Below are positions 16,499 to 25,177 of a stretch of 38,706 bases of DNA, piece after piece. The DNA comes from an uncultured Lachnospiraceae bacterium (GTDB lineage Bacteria > Bacillota > Clostridia > Lachnospirales > Lachnospiraceae), in assembly GCA_910584785.1 (NCBI GenBank), contig CAJUDX010000027.1, positions 1 through 38,706 on the forward strand, written 5' to 3'. Below the pieces are notes generated by a model that saw only the letters and a list, made by a program, of their open reading frames with translations, did not search any database and was not told where the DNA came from. Both the position numbers and the translations under genes were made by a program. Within the stretch, counting starts at the first letter, position 1. Each line of letters opens with the position of its first letter.

Positions 16499-17029
16499 AT
16501 GGCTGATAACATTCGGGTACTGCTGACAGAAGAAGAGGTAAATGCAAAGATTAGTGAGGTTGCAGGGCAGATCAGCAGAGATTATGAAGGCCGTCACGTG
16601 CATTTGATTTGTATTTTAAAGGGCGGTGTGTTTTTTACTTGTGAACTGGCTAAACGGATGACGGTGCCGGTATCATTGGATTTTATGTCGGTTTCCAGCT
16701 ACGGAAGCAGCACACAGTCCAGCGGTGTGGTGAAGATTATTAAGGATTTGGATGAGCCGCTCGAAGGTAAGGAAGTTATTATTGTTGAGGATATTATTGA
16801 TTCCGGGAGGACGCTTGCCTATCTGATGGAAATTTTAAAGCAGAGGAATCCTAAGAGCATTGAACTTTGTACCCTTTTGGATAAGCCGGAGCGCCGGGTG
16901 AAGAAGCAGGTAAGTGTAAAGTACACCTGTTTTACCATTCCCGATGAATTTGTTGTTGGTTATGGCCTGGATTATGACCAGAAGTACAGGAATCTGCCAT
17001 ATATTGGAGTAGTGGAGAACTGCGAGTAA
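16499..17029 (+). CDS. hpt: Hypoxanthine phosphoribosyltransferase
   Basis: 176 residues, typical of bacterial HPRT. The PRPP loop is VIIVEDIIDSGRTL (about 95-108), with LKGGVFFTCELAKR near 40-53 and the C-terminal YGLDYDQKYRNLPYIGVV purine-binding region. It salvages hypoxanthine or guanine with PRPP. AAAGGAGAAG precedes the ATG. Position between tilS and ftsH matches Bacillus. Confidence 0.95.
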   Translation: MADNIRVLLTEEEVNAKISEVAGQISRDYEGRHVHLICILKGGVFFTCELAKRMTVPVSLDFMSVSSYGSSTQSSGVVKIIKDLDEPLEGKEVIIVEDIIDSGRTLAYLMEILKQRNPKSIELCTLLDKPERRVKKQVSVKYTCFTIPDEFVVGYGLDYDQKYRNLPYIGVVENCE

Positions 17030-17069
17030 AAGGCATGGTTCAAAATGTAAAGATTAAGGAGGCAGCTCG

Positions 17070-18884
17070 TTGAAACAGCAGCAATTTAGAGGTCTGGGAT
17101 TTGTGCTTATCATTATGATGATGCTGTTAATGGTAACTACATTTTCCGGGCAGATTTTTACCAATGATGATATCAGCTATCAGGAGTATTTGACAGCATT
17201 AGCCGATGGCAGTGTGGAGAAGGTAATTATTAACCAGAATCAGCAGACGCCCACCGGAGAGGTGAATTTATTTTTAAAGGATGGAAGTGCAAAACAGTAT
17301 TATACTTCTGATGTGATAGAAGAACAGCATTATTTGCAGGAGCTGGGGATTGACTATACGACAACGGATGTTCCCAGGGAAAATATGGTACTGACGATTT
17401 TGCTCCCGATTGTGGTTTCCACAATTGCGGTGGTTATCTTAATTTCGGTAATGAATGCGAGATCTTCCGGCGGCGGGGCAAATGCCAAGATGATGAATTT
17501 TGGCAAGAGCCGTGCCAGAATCAGCCGGGACGGTAAGGTGAATTTTACGAATGTCGCCGGTTTGGATGAGGAAAAGGAAGAATTGGAGGAGGTTGTGGAT
17601 TTTTTGCGCCAGCCGCAGAAATATACCAGTGTGGGCGCAAGGATTCCCAAGGGACTCCTTTTAGTCGGCCCGCCCGGAACGGGTAAGACCCTTTTGGCTA
17701 AGGCAGTAGCCGGGGAAGCAGGCGTTCCGTTTTTTTCGATTTCCGGTTCAGACTTTGTGGAGATGTTTGTGGGTGTTGGCGCTTCCCGTGTTCGGGATTT
17801 ATTTGAGGATGCAAAGAAGAATGCCCCTTGTATTGTCTTTATTGATGAGATTGACGCGGTAGCCCGGCGAAGGGGAACTGGTATGGGCGGCGGTCATGAT
17901 GAAAGGGAGCAGACCTTGAACCAGCTTTTGGTTGAGATGGACGGCTTTGGCATTAATGAAGGAATTATCGTGATGGCGGCGACGAACCGTGTGGATATTC
18001 TGGACCCTGCAATTTTGAGGCCGGGGCGATTTGACCGGAAGGTGGCAGTGGGACGACCAGATGTCAAGGGCCGGGAAGAAATCTTAAAAGTGCATTGTAA
18101 AGAAAAGCCCCTGGGAGATAATGTGGATCTCCTGCGTGTAGCGCAGACGACCTCTGGTTTTACCGGGGCGGATTTGGAAAACCTGATGAACGAGGCGGCG
18201 ATTATCACAGCGAGGGATGGTCGTAAGTATGTGTGTCAGGAGGATATTGACAAGGCTTTTATTAAAGTAGGTATCGGTGCAGAGAAAAAGAGCAAGGTAA
18301 TTACCGAGAAAGATAAGAAGATTACCGCCTACCATGAAGCTGGTCACGCGATTTTATTCCATGTGCTCCCGGATGTTGGGCCGGTGCACACCGTTTCGAT
18401 TATCCCGACAGGAATGGGCGCTGGCGGTTATACCATGCCTCTGCCGGAAAAAGATGAGCAGTATATGACGAAGGGCCGTATGCTGCAAAATATTATGGTT
18501 TCTCTGGGGGGAAGGATTGCCGAAGAGCTGATCTTTGATGATATTACGACGGGTGCTTCCCAGGATATTAAACAGGCGACCGGTATTGCACGGGCGATGG
18601 TGACGAAATACGGCATGTCCGATAAGGTGGGGATGATTAATTACGGCAGCGACGAGGACGAGATCTTTATCGGACGGGATTTGGCGCATACCAAGTCCTA
18701 CGGCGAAAGTGTTGCTGCGGTAATTGACAGTGAGGTGAAGCGGATAATTGATGAGTGCTACCAGAAGGCGAAGAAGATTATTCTGGACAATGAAAAGGTT
18801 CTTCATCAGTGCAGCCAGCTCCTTTTGCTGAAGGAAAAAATCGGACAGAAGGAATTTGAGGAGCTTTTTGCTGTGCAGGCTTAA
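17070..18884 (+). CDS. ftsH: ATP-dependent zinc metalloprotease FtsH
   Basis: 604 residues from a TTG start with AAGGAGG 7 nt upstream. Two N-terminal membrane helices (about 7-27 and 108-128) flank a small extracytoplasmic domain. The AAA module has GPPGTGKT (about 200-207), IVFIDEID and the MAATNRVDILDPAILRPGRFDR second region of homology. The protease has zinc site HEAGH (about 422-426). It degrades membrane and regulatory proteins; in Bacillus it also degrades SpoIIE. Confidence 0.97.
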   Translation: MKQQQFRGLGFVLIIMMMLLMVTTFSGQIFTNDDISYQEYLTALADGSVEKVIINQNQQTPTGEVNLFLKDGSAKQYYTSDVIEEQHYLQELGIDYTTTDVPRENMVLTILLPIVVSTIAVVILISVMNARSSGGGANAKMMNFGKSRARISRDGKVNFTNVAGLDEEKEELEEVVDFLRQPQKYTSVGARIPKGLLLVGPPGTGKTLLAKAVAGEAGVPFFSISGSDFVEMFVGVGASRVRDLFEDAKKNAPCIVFIDEIDAVARRRGTGMGGGHDEREQTLNQLLVEMDGFGINEGIIVMAATNRVDILDPAILRPGRFDRKVAVGRPDVKGREEILKVHCKEKPLGDNVDLLRVAQTTSGFTGADLENLMNEAAIITARDGRKYVCQEDIDKAFIKVGIGAEKKSKVITEKDKKITAYHEAGHAILFHVLPDVGPVHTVSIIPTGMGAGGYTMPLPEKDEQYMTKGRMLQNIMVSLGGRIAEELIFDDITTGASQDIKQATGIARAMVTKYGMSDKVGMINYGSDEDEIFIGRDLAHTKSYGESVAAVIDSEVKRIIDECYQKAKKIILDNEKVLHQCSQLLLLKEKIGQKEFEELFAVQA

Positions 18885-19036
18885 ATGTGTCTAAAACCTG
18901 TTATTTAACCTGTTCTGGCAGTTTATGGAAGGGAAAAGGAAGAAGTTGGCAGATAAGAATGCGAATATAGTCAGGTTGCACAAAAAATATTCGTAAAAAA
19001 AATGAAGTTTGTGCACACTTATTTTGCAACTTATGC

Positions 19037-19146
19037 TATTATAATAAACGTAACCCCCCCCAATACATTATATAGTTTTTGCTACACCCCATAAGAAACG
19101 AAATACCTTCTCCTAAAAAGGCCAGCTACCCCGCTGGCCTTTTTAC
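19037..19146 (+). ncRNA. Candidate C-rich small RNA downstream of ftsH
   Basis: The ~370-bp ftsH-amylase gap holds an independent-looking unit: an extended -10 TGCTATTATAAT (about 19034-19045; no good -35), a ~65-nt unstructured C-rich body and a perfect intrinsic terminator. The body has a C8 run (from about 19054), CACCCC, and CCTTCTCCT, which is complementary to a Shine-Dalgarno sequence; the terminator loop is TACCC. No ORF is present. C-rich single-stranded segments are the mRNA-pairing elements of several Gram-positive regulatory RNAs. Expression is inferred. Confidence 0.5.
19115..19146 (+). terminator. Perfect Rho-independent terminator
   Basis: AAAAAGGCCAGC (19115-19126) / GCTGGCCTTTTT (19133-19144): 12 uninterrupted pairs around a 6-nt loop. 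Confidence 0.92.
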
Positions 19147-19198
19147 TTGTTTACAAGGAAGGCCAAGGAGAAATTAAAGAATTAGTGATATTTCGCCA

Positions 19199-19230
19199 TT
19201 GTGTTATTGCCCATTATCGTTTACAATACA
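19199..19230 (+). promoter_or_regulatory. GH13 promoter with LacI-type half operator
   Basis: TTGTGT (19199-19204), 17 bp, TACAAT (19222-19227). ATCGTTTACAATACA (19216-19230) overlaps the -10 and matches the operator-like sequence of the amylosucrase promoter (29845-29859) at 14 of 15 positions. Confidence 0.55.
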
Positions 19231-19253
19231 GAAAGAGAAAATGATAAGGTAAA

Positions 19254-21446
19254 ATGAAGAAAGGCGGCAACTGGATGAATGGAACGAACGACGGCTGTTT
19301 CAGTCAGGAAGAATTAAACCAGGATGCATTATTTTGTTCGGAAACAGAAGATTACCGCACACCAGAAGAACCAGAAGCAAATCAGGAAGTTGTTCTTCGC
19401 TTCCGCACAGCCCGAAATGATGCCGATGCGGTGATTTACCGGGAATGTGGCAGCGATGGTGAAGGTATAATGAAAAAAGCAGGCCATGACCAGTGGTTTG
19501 ATTATTATGAATATAAATTGATGACAAAAACAGAGCCTATCGCCTATTATTTTGAGGTTAAAAAAGGCGGTAAGAGCTGGAAATATAACAGGCTGGGGGT
19601 TTCTGAGGAAACCATACCCTGTTTTGCCTTTCGCATTACTCCAGGCTTCCATACGCCGGATTGGGCAAAGGGTGCGATTATGTACCAGATTTATGTGGAC
19701 CGATTCCGAAACGGAAATCCGTCAAATGATGTGGAAACCGGGGAATATATTTATATTGGTGTTCCGGTAAAGCAGGTTAAGGACTGGGAAAAGCCGTTAG
19801 AGACGATGGATGTGGGCTATTTTTACGGCGGTGATCTCCAGGGGATATGGGATAAATTAAACTATATCCAGAGCCTTGGCGTGGAAGTGATTTACTTAAA
19901 TCCGATCTTTGTATCGCCCTCCAATCATAAATACGACTGTCAGGATTATGAGCACATTGATCCGCATTATGGCGTTATTGTCAACGATGGGGGAGAAGTG
20001 TTAAAGGATCTGCCTGAGGGTGATGCCAAGGCACTGCGGGAAGAGAATAAACGTGCGACGAAATACATCACTAGGGTGACAGATAAGGAGAATTTAGAGG
20101 CATCCGATGCGTTTTTTGCCCGTCTGGTGGAGGAAATACACCGCCGGGGGATGAAGATTATTCTGGACGGTGTGTTTAATCACTGCGGCTCATTTAACAA
20201 ATGGCTGGATAGAGAAGGTATTTATGAGCATGCCGAGGGCTATGCACCGGGAGCCTTTGTGTCCGCGGACAGCCCCTACCTTTCATTCTTTAAGTTTTAT
20301 AAAGAGGATAAAGAAAACTGGCCCTATAATGTCAGCTATGACGGCTGGTGGGGGCATGATACCCTGCCAAAGTTAAATTATGAGAAATCGGAAAAGCTTC
20401 AGGAATATATTCTGGGCATCGCTAAGAAATGGCTTTCTCCGCCGTACAATATCGATGGCTGGCGTCTGGATGTGGCGGCAGATCTGGGAAATTCCGGGGA
20501 GTTTAATCATTATTTCTGGCAGCAATTCCGCAAGGCAGTAAAAGAGGTTAACCCGGATGCACTGATTCTGGCAGAACACTACGGCGATCCCAGCAGCTGG
20601 CTTATGGGAAATGAGTGGGATTCTGTGATGAATTATGATGCCTTTATGGAGCCGCTGACCTGGTTTTTAACCGGGATGGAAAAGCACAGCGATGAATATG
20701 ACGGAAATCTTTACGGCGACGGGGAAGCCTTTTTTTGCAGTATGAAATATCATATGAGCCAGATGCAGACCCCGTCCCTGATGACAGCGATGAATGAATT
20801 ATCCAATCATGATCATTCTCGCTTTCTAACCCGGACAAACCAGACGGTGGGACGGCTCGCCAGTTTGGGGGCAGCGGCTGCCTCCGAGGGAATCCGTTAT
20901 GGGGTTTTTCGGGCGGCTGTTATGGTTCAGATGACCTGGCCGGGAGCACCTACTCTGTATTACGGCGATGAAGCCGGGCTTTGCGGCTGGACAGACCCGG
21001 ATAACCGCAGGCCCTATCCATGGGGAAAGGAAAATCTTGAGTTAATTGAATTTCACCGTTATATGGGAGGGATTCATAACCGGATTCCTGCGCTGAAGCG
21101 CGGCGCATTAAAGAAACTCTTAGCTGGTCAGCACCTTTTAGCTTATGGGAGAATGTGCGGGAAATATAAAGCGGCAGTGGTAGTAAACAGCGCGGAGAGC
21201 GATAGGGAGGTTAATCTTCCGGTGTGGCTTTTGGGCATTGAAGATGATGAGCCACTGACAAGGGTCATGCTGACGACAGAGGATGGTTATAATGTGGGCG
21301 CTGCCTGGGTGGAGGTAAAAAAGGGCATTGCCGCCCTGACGATGCCGCCGGTCAGCAGTATACTGCTGATTACGCATGTGGACGAATTTTTTACTTCGGC
21401 GCCTCTTCGTGAGAGGGCGATGCGTATGCTGCAGAGCGAGGAATAA
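19254..21446 (+). CDS. GH13 alpha-amylase family glycosidase (neopullulanase-like)
   Basis: 730 residues; ATG 19275 is an alternative start. The first ~125 residues look like a beta-sandwich N-domain as in maltogenic amylases. The barrel begins at WAKGAIMYQIYVDRFRNGN. GH13 regions: DGVFNHCG, GWRLDVAADL (nucleophile Asp about 406), LILAEHYGD (acid/base Glu about 441) and LSNHDHSRF (Asp about 520). No signal peptide or membrane helix, so it should act in the cytoplasm on maltodextrins or cyclodextrins. A ~50-residue insertion between the first regions (VNDGGEVLKDLPEG...) enlarges domain B. An operator-like site shared with the amylosucrase gene suggests co-regulation. Confidence 0.9.
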   Translation: MKKGGNWMNGTNDGCFSQEELNQDALFCSETEDYRTPEEPEANQEVVLRFRTARNDADAVIYRECGSDGEGIMKKAGHDQWFDYYEYKLMTKTEPIAYYFEVKKGGKSWKYNRLGVSEETIPCFAFRITPGFHTPDWAKGAIMYQIYVDRFRNGNPSNDVETGEYIYIGVPVKQVKDWEKPLETMDVGYFYGGDLQGIWDKLNYIQSLGVEVIYLNPIFVSPSNHKYDCQDYEHIDPHYGVIVNDGGEVLKDLPEGDAKALREENKRATKYITRVTDKENLEASDAFFARLVEEIHRRGMKIILDGVFNHCGSFNKWLDREGIYEHAEGYAPGAFVSADSPYLSFFKFYKEDKENWPYNVSYDGWWGHDTLPKLNYEKSEKLQEYILGIAKKWLSPPYNIDGWRLDVAADLGNSGEFNHYFWQQFRKAVKEVNPDALILAEHYGDPSSWLMGNEWDSVMNYDAFMEPLTWFLTGMEKHSDEYDGNLYGDGEAFFCSMKYHMSQMQTPSLMTAMNELSNHDHSRFLTRTNQTVGRLASLGAAAASEGIRYGVFRAAVMVQMTWPGAPTLYYGDEAGLCGWTDPDNRRPYPWGKENLELIEFHRYMGGIHNRIPALKRGALKKLLAGQHLLAYGRMCGKYKAAVVVNSAESDREVNLPVWLLGIEDDEPLTRVMLTTEDGYNVGAAWVEVKKGIAALTMPPVSSILLITHVDEFFTSAPLRERAMRMLQSEE

Positions 21447-21540
21447 GCGGACAGCTGAGGCAGAAAAATTAGAAAATAGAAAAATGATGAAAAATATTGC
21501 CAATTCTCCTGAAAAGAAATGCTTTTTCTAACGGGTGAAA

Positions 21541-21549
21541 TGCTATAAT
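21541..21549 (+). promoter_or_regulatory. Extended -10 promoter of the secreted protein gene
   Basis: TGCTATAAT, a perfect extended -10 about 50 bp before the ATG. The -35 region is poor. Confidence 0.5.
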
Positions 21550-21601
21550 AGATCACAGCATTGCCAGAAATAGAAAATTAAGCATAGAAGGAGAATTGCT
21601 A

Positions 21602-22972
21602 ATGAAAAAAATGTGTCTATCCTTGCTTGCCGGATTTATTATGACGCTTATCCTGCTTCCAAAAACAGCGGTCGCAGCAGAAGGGAGAAGCTTTGGACAA
21701 GCCCCAGAGCGTCCTTTAATTGAACAGGTTACTGCTGGGGAAACGGCTTTGACAGCTTCGCCGGTTCACTCGTCGAATGCCAACGGAAATTATTATACGT
21801 CAGGGCATCGCTGGCAGACGCCAGTAGATTCTTATTTTTATGCCAATGAGGGCGGCGGGCTGACCCGTGTGGAGCATATAGGAAACCGTGTGGTGATTGA
21901 AGATTATGACGGCACCTGCAATCTTTTGGCACAGACTGAACTTGCGATGGAGCTTCCCCTGTGGGGCGGATTTTATGCGGGAAATACCAGTAATTTCCTG
22001 GTGTTTGGTCAGCAGAATCAGGAAGAGAGCAACCAGCGAGAGGTTATCCGGGTGGTAAAATACTCAAAAAACTGGGAAAGGCAAGGTGCCGCAAGCCTTT
22101 ACGGTGCGAATACCACCATTCCTTTTGAGGCGGGAAGCCTGCGTATGGCGGAGTATGGAAATATGCTCTATATCCGCACCTGCCATGAGATGTATACAAA
22201 AAAAGAGGATGGGCTTAATCACCAGGCGAATTTAAGTTTTACTGTCGATACATCAAAAATGAGCATTGCTGGGCAGACTTCGGCAGTGATGAATGAAGAT
22301 GTCGGTTATTCGAGTCATTCGTTTAATCAGTTTATTTTAGTAGATAAACAACGGGTAATCGCCCTCGATCACGGGGATGCTTATCCTCGCTCGATTGCTA
22401 TGTTCCGCTATCACCAAAAGGCAGGGGGCAGGGTGTTTAGTAATACATTTGATGAAAACTGCGACTGGTTTTCTCTGCTGCCGATTCAGGGGGAAACGGG
22501 AGATAATGACACAGGTGTAGCCATTGGAGCCATGGAAGCTTCCGCTACCGCCTATCTTGTGGCAGGAAATTCCATCCCGCAGTATGCCACCAGTAATTAT
22601 TATGGTCAGAGGAATATTTTTGTGTCCAGTACAGCGAAGAACCGTTTTGGTAAGAATGGTACAACGATGCACTGGATAACAAACTATACGGATACAGATA
22701 AGGTAACATTATCGCCTCCCCATTTGGTAAAGATATTTGACCATCGTTTTCTTCTCCTTTTTTCTGAAGGAAAAGAGGTTAAATATGCTTTCCTGGATGG
22801 AGAGGGGAATATGACCAGCCCGATGTATTCCATGGAAGCTTACTTGTCAGACTGTAAGCCTGTCGCCTATCAGGGCGTAGTGGTATGGTATTATACGCGA
22901 AATAGCGAACCAGTATTCTGTGTGATTGATAGCGAGGGTAACGGGTTTAAGCTGAATGCATATAAACCGTAA
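21602..22972 (+). CDS. Secreted protein of unknown function
   Basis: 456 residues from ATG 21602 (AAGGAG 8 nt upstream; TTG 21596 is too close). Signal peptide: KK, a hydrophobic core and cleavage after AVAA near residue 24. The mature part is rich in short strands with Trp/Tyr/Gly and recurring blade-like stretches (LVFGQQN, YLVAGN, RFLLLFSEGKEVKYAFLDGEGN, VVVWYYTRNSEPVFCVIDSEGNG), suggesting a beta-propeller. No membrane anchor or catalytic motif was recognised. It sits alone between the amylase gene and tRNA-Tyr. Confidence 0.75.
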   Translation: MKKMCLSLLAGFIMTLILLPKTAVAAEGRSFGQAPERPLIEQVTAGETALTASPVHSSNANGNYYTSGHRWQTPVDSYFYANEGGGLTRVEHIGNRVVIEDYDGTCNLLAQTELAMELPLWGGFYAGNTSNFLVFGQQNQEESNQREVIRVVKYSKNWERQGAASLYGANTTIPFEAGSLRMAEYGNMLYIRTCHEMYTKKEDGLNHQANLSFTVDTSKMSIAGQTSAVMNEDVGYSSHSFNQFILVDKQRVIALDHGDAYPRSIAMFRYHQKAGGRVFSNTFDENCDWFSLLPIQGETGDNDTGVAIGAMEASATAYLVAGNSIPQYATSNYYGQRNIFVSSTAKNRFGKNGTTMHWITNYTDTDKVTLSPPHLVKIFDHRFLLLFSEGKEVKYAFLDGEGNMTSPMYSMEAYLSDCKPVAYQGVVVWYYTRNSEPVFCVIDSEGNGFKLNAYKP

Positions 22973-22994
22973 CAAAGAAATTTTGCAGAAGGTC

Positions 22995-23023
22995 TTGATT
23001 TTTGCCCGCGCTTGTGCTATGAT
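22995..23023 (+). promoter_or_regulatory. tRNA-Tyr promoter
   Basis: TTGATT (22995-23000), 17 bp, TATGAT (23018-23023) with extended TGC, about 30 bp before the tRNA. Confidence 0.7.
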
Positions 23024-23053
23024 GATTTTGCTTGTTAAAGTGAGCAAGTTAAT

Positions 23054-23135
23054 GGGTGGATTCCCGAGTGGCCAAAGGGGACAGACTGTAAATCTGCTGC
23101 GATTCGCTTCGGTGGTTCGAATCCACCTCCGCCCA
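23054..23135 (+). tRNA. tRNA-Tyr (GUA)
   Basis: 82-nt class II tRNA. Acceptor GGGTGGA/TCCGCCC with discriminator A, anticodon GTA at 23088-23090, long variable arm, T loop TTCGAAT. The 3' CCA is not encoded. Any ORF read through this region is spurious. Confidence 0.95.
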
Positions 23136-23141
23136 TGTCAT

Positions 23142-23165
23142 AGCCCGGTGTATGCCGGGCTTTTG
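23142..23165 (+). terminator. tRNA-Tyr terminator
   Basis: GCCCGG (23143-23148) / CCGGGC (23155-23160) stem followed by TTTTGCTGTTTTT. Confidence 0.75.
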
Positions 23166-23222
23166 CTGTTTTTGGAAAAATTAGATAGATTGGTGCAAGC
23201 GTGCAGGAGAGGAGAGATTTTC

Positions 23223-24035
23223 GTGATAAAGGCAGATTTTCACACACATACAACATGGTGTGATGGGGCAAATACAACCAGGGAAATGGTGGAGGCGGCC
23301 TGCCGACTGGGTTATACGGATTTTGGAGTTTCAGGCCATGCCGATTTTTCCATGATTGAGCCGGGTTTTGGAATGTCGGAGGAGAAGCTTTCCGCTTATA
23401 AAAGGGAGCTGCTTGCTCTTAGGGAAGAGTTTGCCGGCAGGATGAATGTGTATATTGGGATTGAGCTGGATGCGCTGGGGCCGGTGCAGGAGGCAGAGTA
23501 TGCGATTGGGTCTACCCACTGTGTTAAAAAGCTGGGCGAGTATGTCGTGGTGGATGATACGGAGGAAAAGCTGGTGGATTGGGTTGAACGGCTTTGGAAG
23601 GGGGATTGGTATGCTTTCGCGCAGGATTATTTTGCCTTAGAGGCGACGGTGTATGACCGGACAGGCTGCGACTGGGTGGGACATTTTGACCTGCTGACAA
23701 AATTTAATGAAGGCTTTAAACATTTTGATGAAAACAGCGACGCGTATATGGAACCAGCATTGGCGGCAATGAAGCGATTAAATGCCGCAGGGCTGCCCTT
23801 TGAAATCAATACCGGGGCAATATCCCGGAGATACAGAACCACACCCTATCCATCAAAAAGGCTGCTGCGTGAGCTTTTTTTGATGGGCGGGCGGATTATG
23901 ATTAATTCTGACAGCCATAATACTGCTTCCCTTGGCTGCGGATTTGAGCAGGCCATAAAGCTGGCAGGGGAATGCGGCTTTCGGCGTCTTACCGTGCTGA
24001 ATCCAGGGGGCGGTTTTCGGGAGCTGGAGCTTTAA
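23223..24035 (+). CDS. PHP-domain phosphatase (histidinol-phosphatase-like)
   Basis: 270 residues from a GTG start with AGGAGAGGAGAG upstream; the open frame extends further 5' only because it reads through tRNA-Tyr. PHP metal motifs: DFHTHTTWCDGANT (about 5-18), GVSGHADFS (about 39), GIELDAL, GSTHC (about 98), GHFDLL and NSDSH near the C-terminus. HisJ/HisK-type members hydrolyse histidinol phosphate; there are no other his genes here, so the substrate could be another phosphoester. Confidence 0.85.
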   Translation: MIKADFHTHTTWCDGANTTREMVEAACRLGYTDFGVSGHADFSMIEPGFGMSEEKLSAYKRELLALREEFAGRMNVYIGIELDALGPVQEAEYAIGSTHCVKKLGEYVVVDDTEEKLVDWVERLWKGDWYAFAQDYFALEATVYDRTGCDWVGHFDLLTKFNEGFKHFDENSDAYMEPALAAMKRLNAAGLPFEINTGAISRRYRTTPYPSKRLLRELFLMGGRIMINSDSHNTASLGCGFEQAIKLAGECGFRRLTVLNPGGGFRELEL

Positions 24036-24087
24036 CTTATCAAAGAAGTCCCGGAACAAAATTCGATTTTCTCTGATACGCTCAAGG

Positions 24088-25125
24088 CTAACTGGATACT
24101 TTTGGCGAGTAGAACAGCTCATGTTGTCTTTTTACCCGCTTACGCACCTGGGCAAGAAAACTTTCCGGTCCCAGGACACGGATAACCGGGCCGAAGGAGA
24201 GGATTTCCACCAACAGTTCTGTTTCATCTGCAAGATCATAGTAAATGGAAGAGATCCAGACCTTGTTTTCCTCGTCATAGTGGGTGTGCTTTTCATAATT
24301 GGCAAAATGGAGCATACAGCGTTCAAGGGAATTTCGTTCCCCGCTGATTTGAATAACCACAGGTTCCTTTGCAGGCTGTGTTAAATGAAAGCGCTGGCTG
24401 TCAGCAGGGGAAGGTGTCTGCTTTTCCTGCCATGTTTCGGTTAGTCGGCATTCTATGATTCTGCCAAGATTTAAGGTTAATCTGCGCCCTGGCTTTCTTC
24501 CGGCCTTCTGAATGCAGCAGAGGCGGAATTTATCGTTTTTTGAAGAATATTGGAGCTGACAGGGCAGGACAATATAGGCCTGTATGCCCTGTTTGGGGCT
24601 GTCATAGCGAATTTCCAGCGGGCGTTGCTGGTTCAGACCAGTCAGAATGGTGCGAAACGATTTCTGATAAACAGGGGATGTAAAATCGTCGCCGTCATTG
24701 TATTGATCAAAAAAATAAAAATCTTTCTGATTATATAAGGGTTCCACTTCGCTTAACCAAAGATTCGCATGGGCTAATGTTTCTTCTGATAAAAAAAGCC
24801 GGATTCTGCGGTCCGATAAAAGGGCCTTCAGCCAGGACTTTTGCAGCTTGGTTAAGGGCAGGGCACCAGGCTTTAAGATGTCTGGGTGCTGGATAACCGA
24901 ACGGTAGAGGGTAGCGGACGATGCTGCCGGCGCTGGAGTTTCTTTAAGCAGAGGCCATGCTTTGCCGATTAGTTTGGGAATGATGGAAAGTCCGCTTTCC
25001 AGAAAGCCATACTGCATGGAAAGCTCATTCATTCGGCCTTTGCTTATCGGAGCATGGGCGGCTTCTGCAAGAATATGGCGGACGACCTGATAGTAACAAT
25101 TATACCATTTGTCAAAAAATTCCAT
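24088..25125 (-). CDS. WYL-domain regulator, second gene of pair
   Basis: 345 residues. A WYL-like core lies at about 170-235 (PLEIRYDSPKQGIQAYIVLPCQLQYSSKNDKFRLCCIQ), with a C-terminal WCX-like part (VVIQISGERNSLERCMLHFANYEKHTHYDE...LLVEILSFGPVIRVLGPESF). WYL domains are ligand-sensing, Sm-like folds in transcription regulators that respond to nucleic acids or nucleotides. No obvious DNA-binding wing is seen in the N-terminal part, so it may act with the upstream WYL protein. It starts 52 bp after that gene's stop, on the same strand. Confidence 0.8.
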   Translation of the reverse strand: MEFFDKWYNCYYQVVRHILAEAAHAPISKGRMNELSMQYGFLESGLSIIPKLIGKAWPLLKETPAPAASSATLYRSVIQHPDILKPGALPLTKLQKSWLKALLSDRRIRLFLSEETLAHANLWLSEVEPLYNQKDFYFFDQYNDGDDFTSPVYQKSFRTILTGLNQQRPLEIRYDSPKQGIQAYIVLPCQLQYSSKNDKFRLCCIQKAGRKPGRRLTLNLGRIIECRLTETWQEKQTPSPADSQRFHLTQPAKEPVVIQISGERNSLERCMLHFANYEKHTHYDEENKVWISSIYYDLADETELLVEILSFGPVIRVLGPESFLAQVRKRVKRQHELFYSPKVSS

Positions 25126-25177
25126 GGCGGTTTACGTTCTCCTTAATCTTTGCTGATACCAATAGGAAGATTTGATA

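Noticed and set aside
22956..23222. N-terminal extension of the PHP protein reading through tRNA-Tyr
   Set aside because: The frame is open only because it translates the tRNA gene and its terminator; a GTG with a good ribosome binding site lies at 23223.
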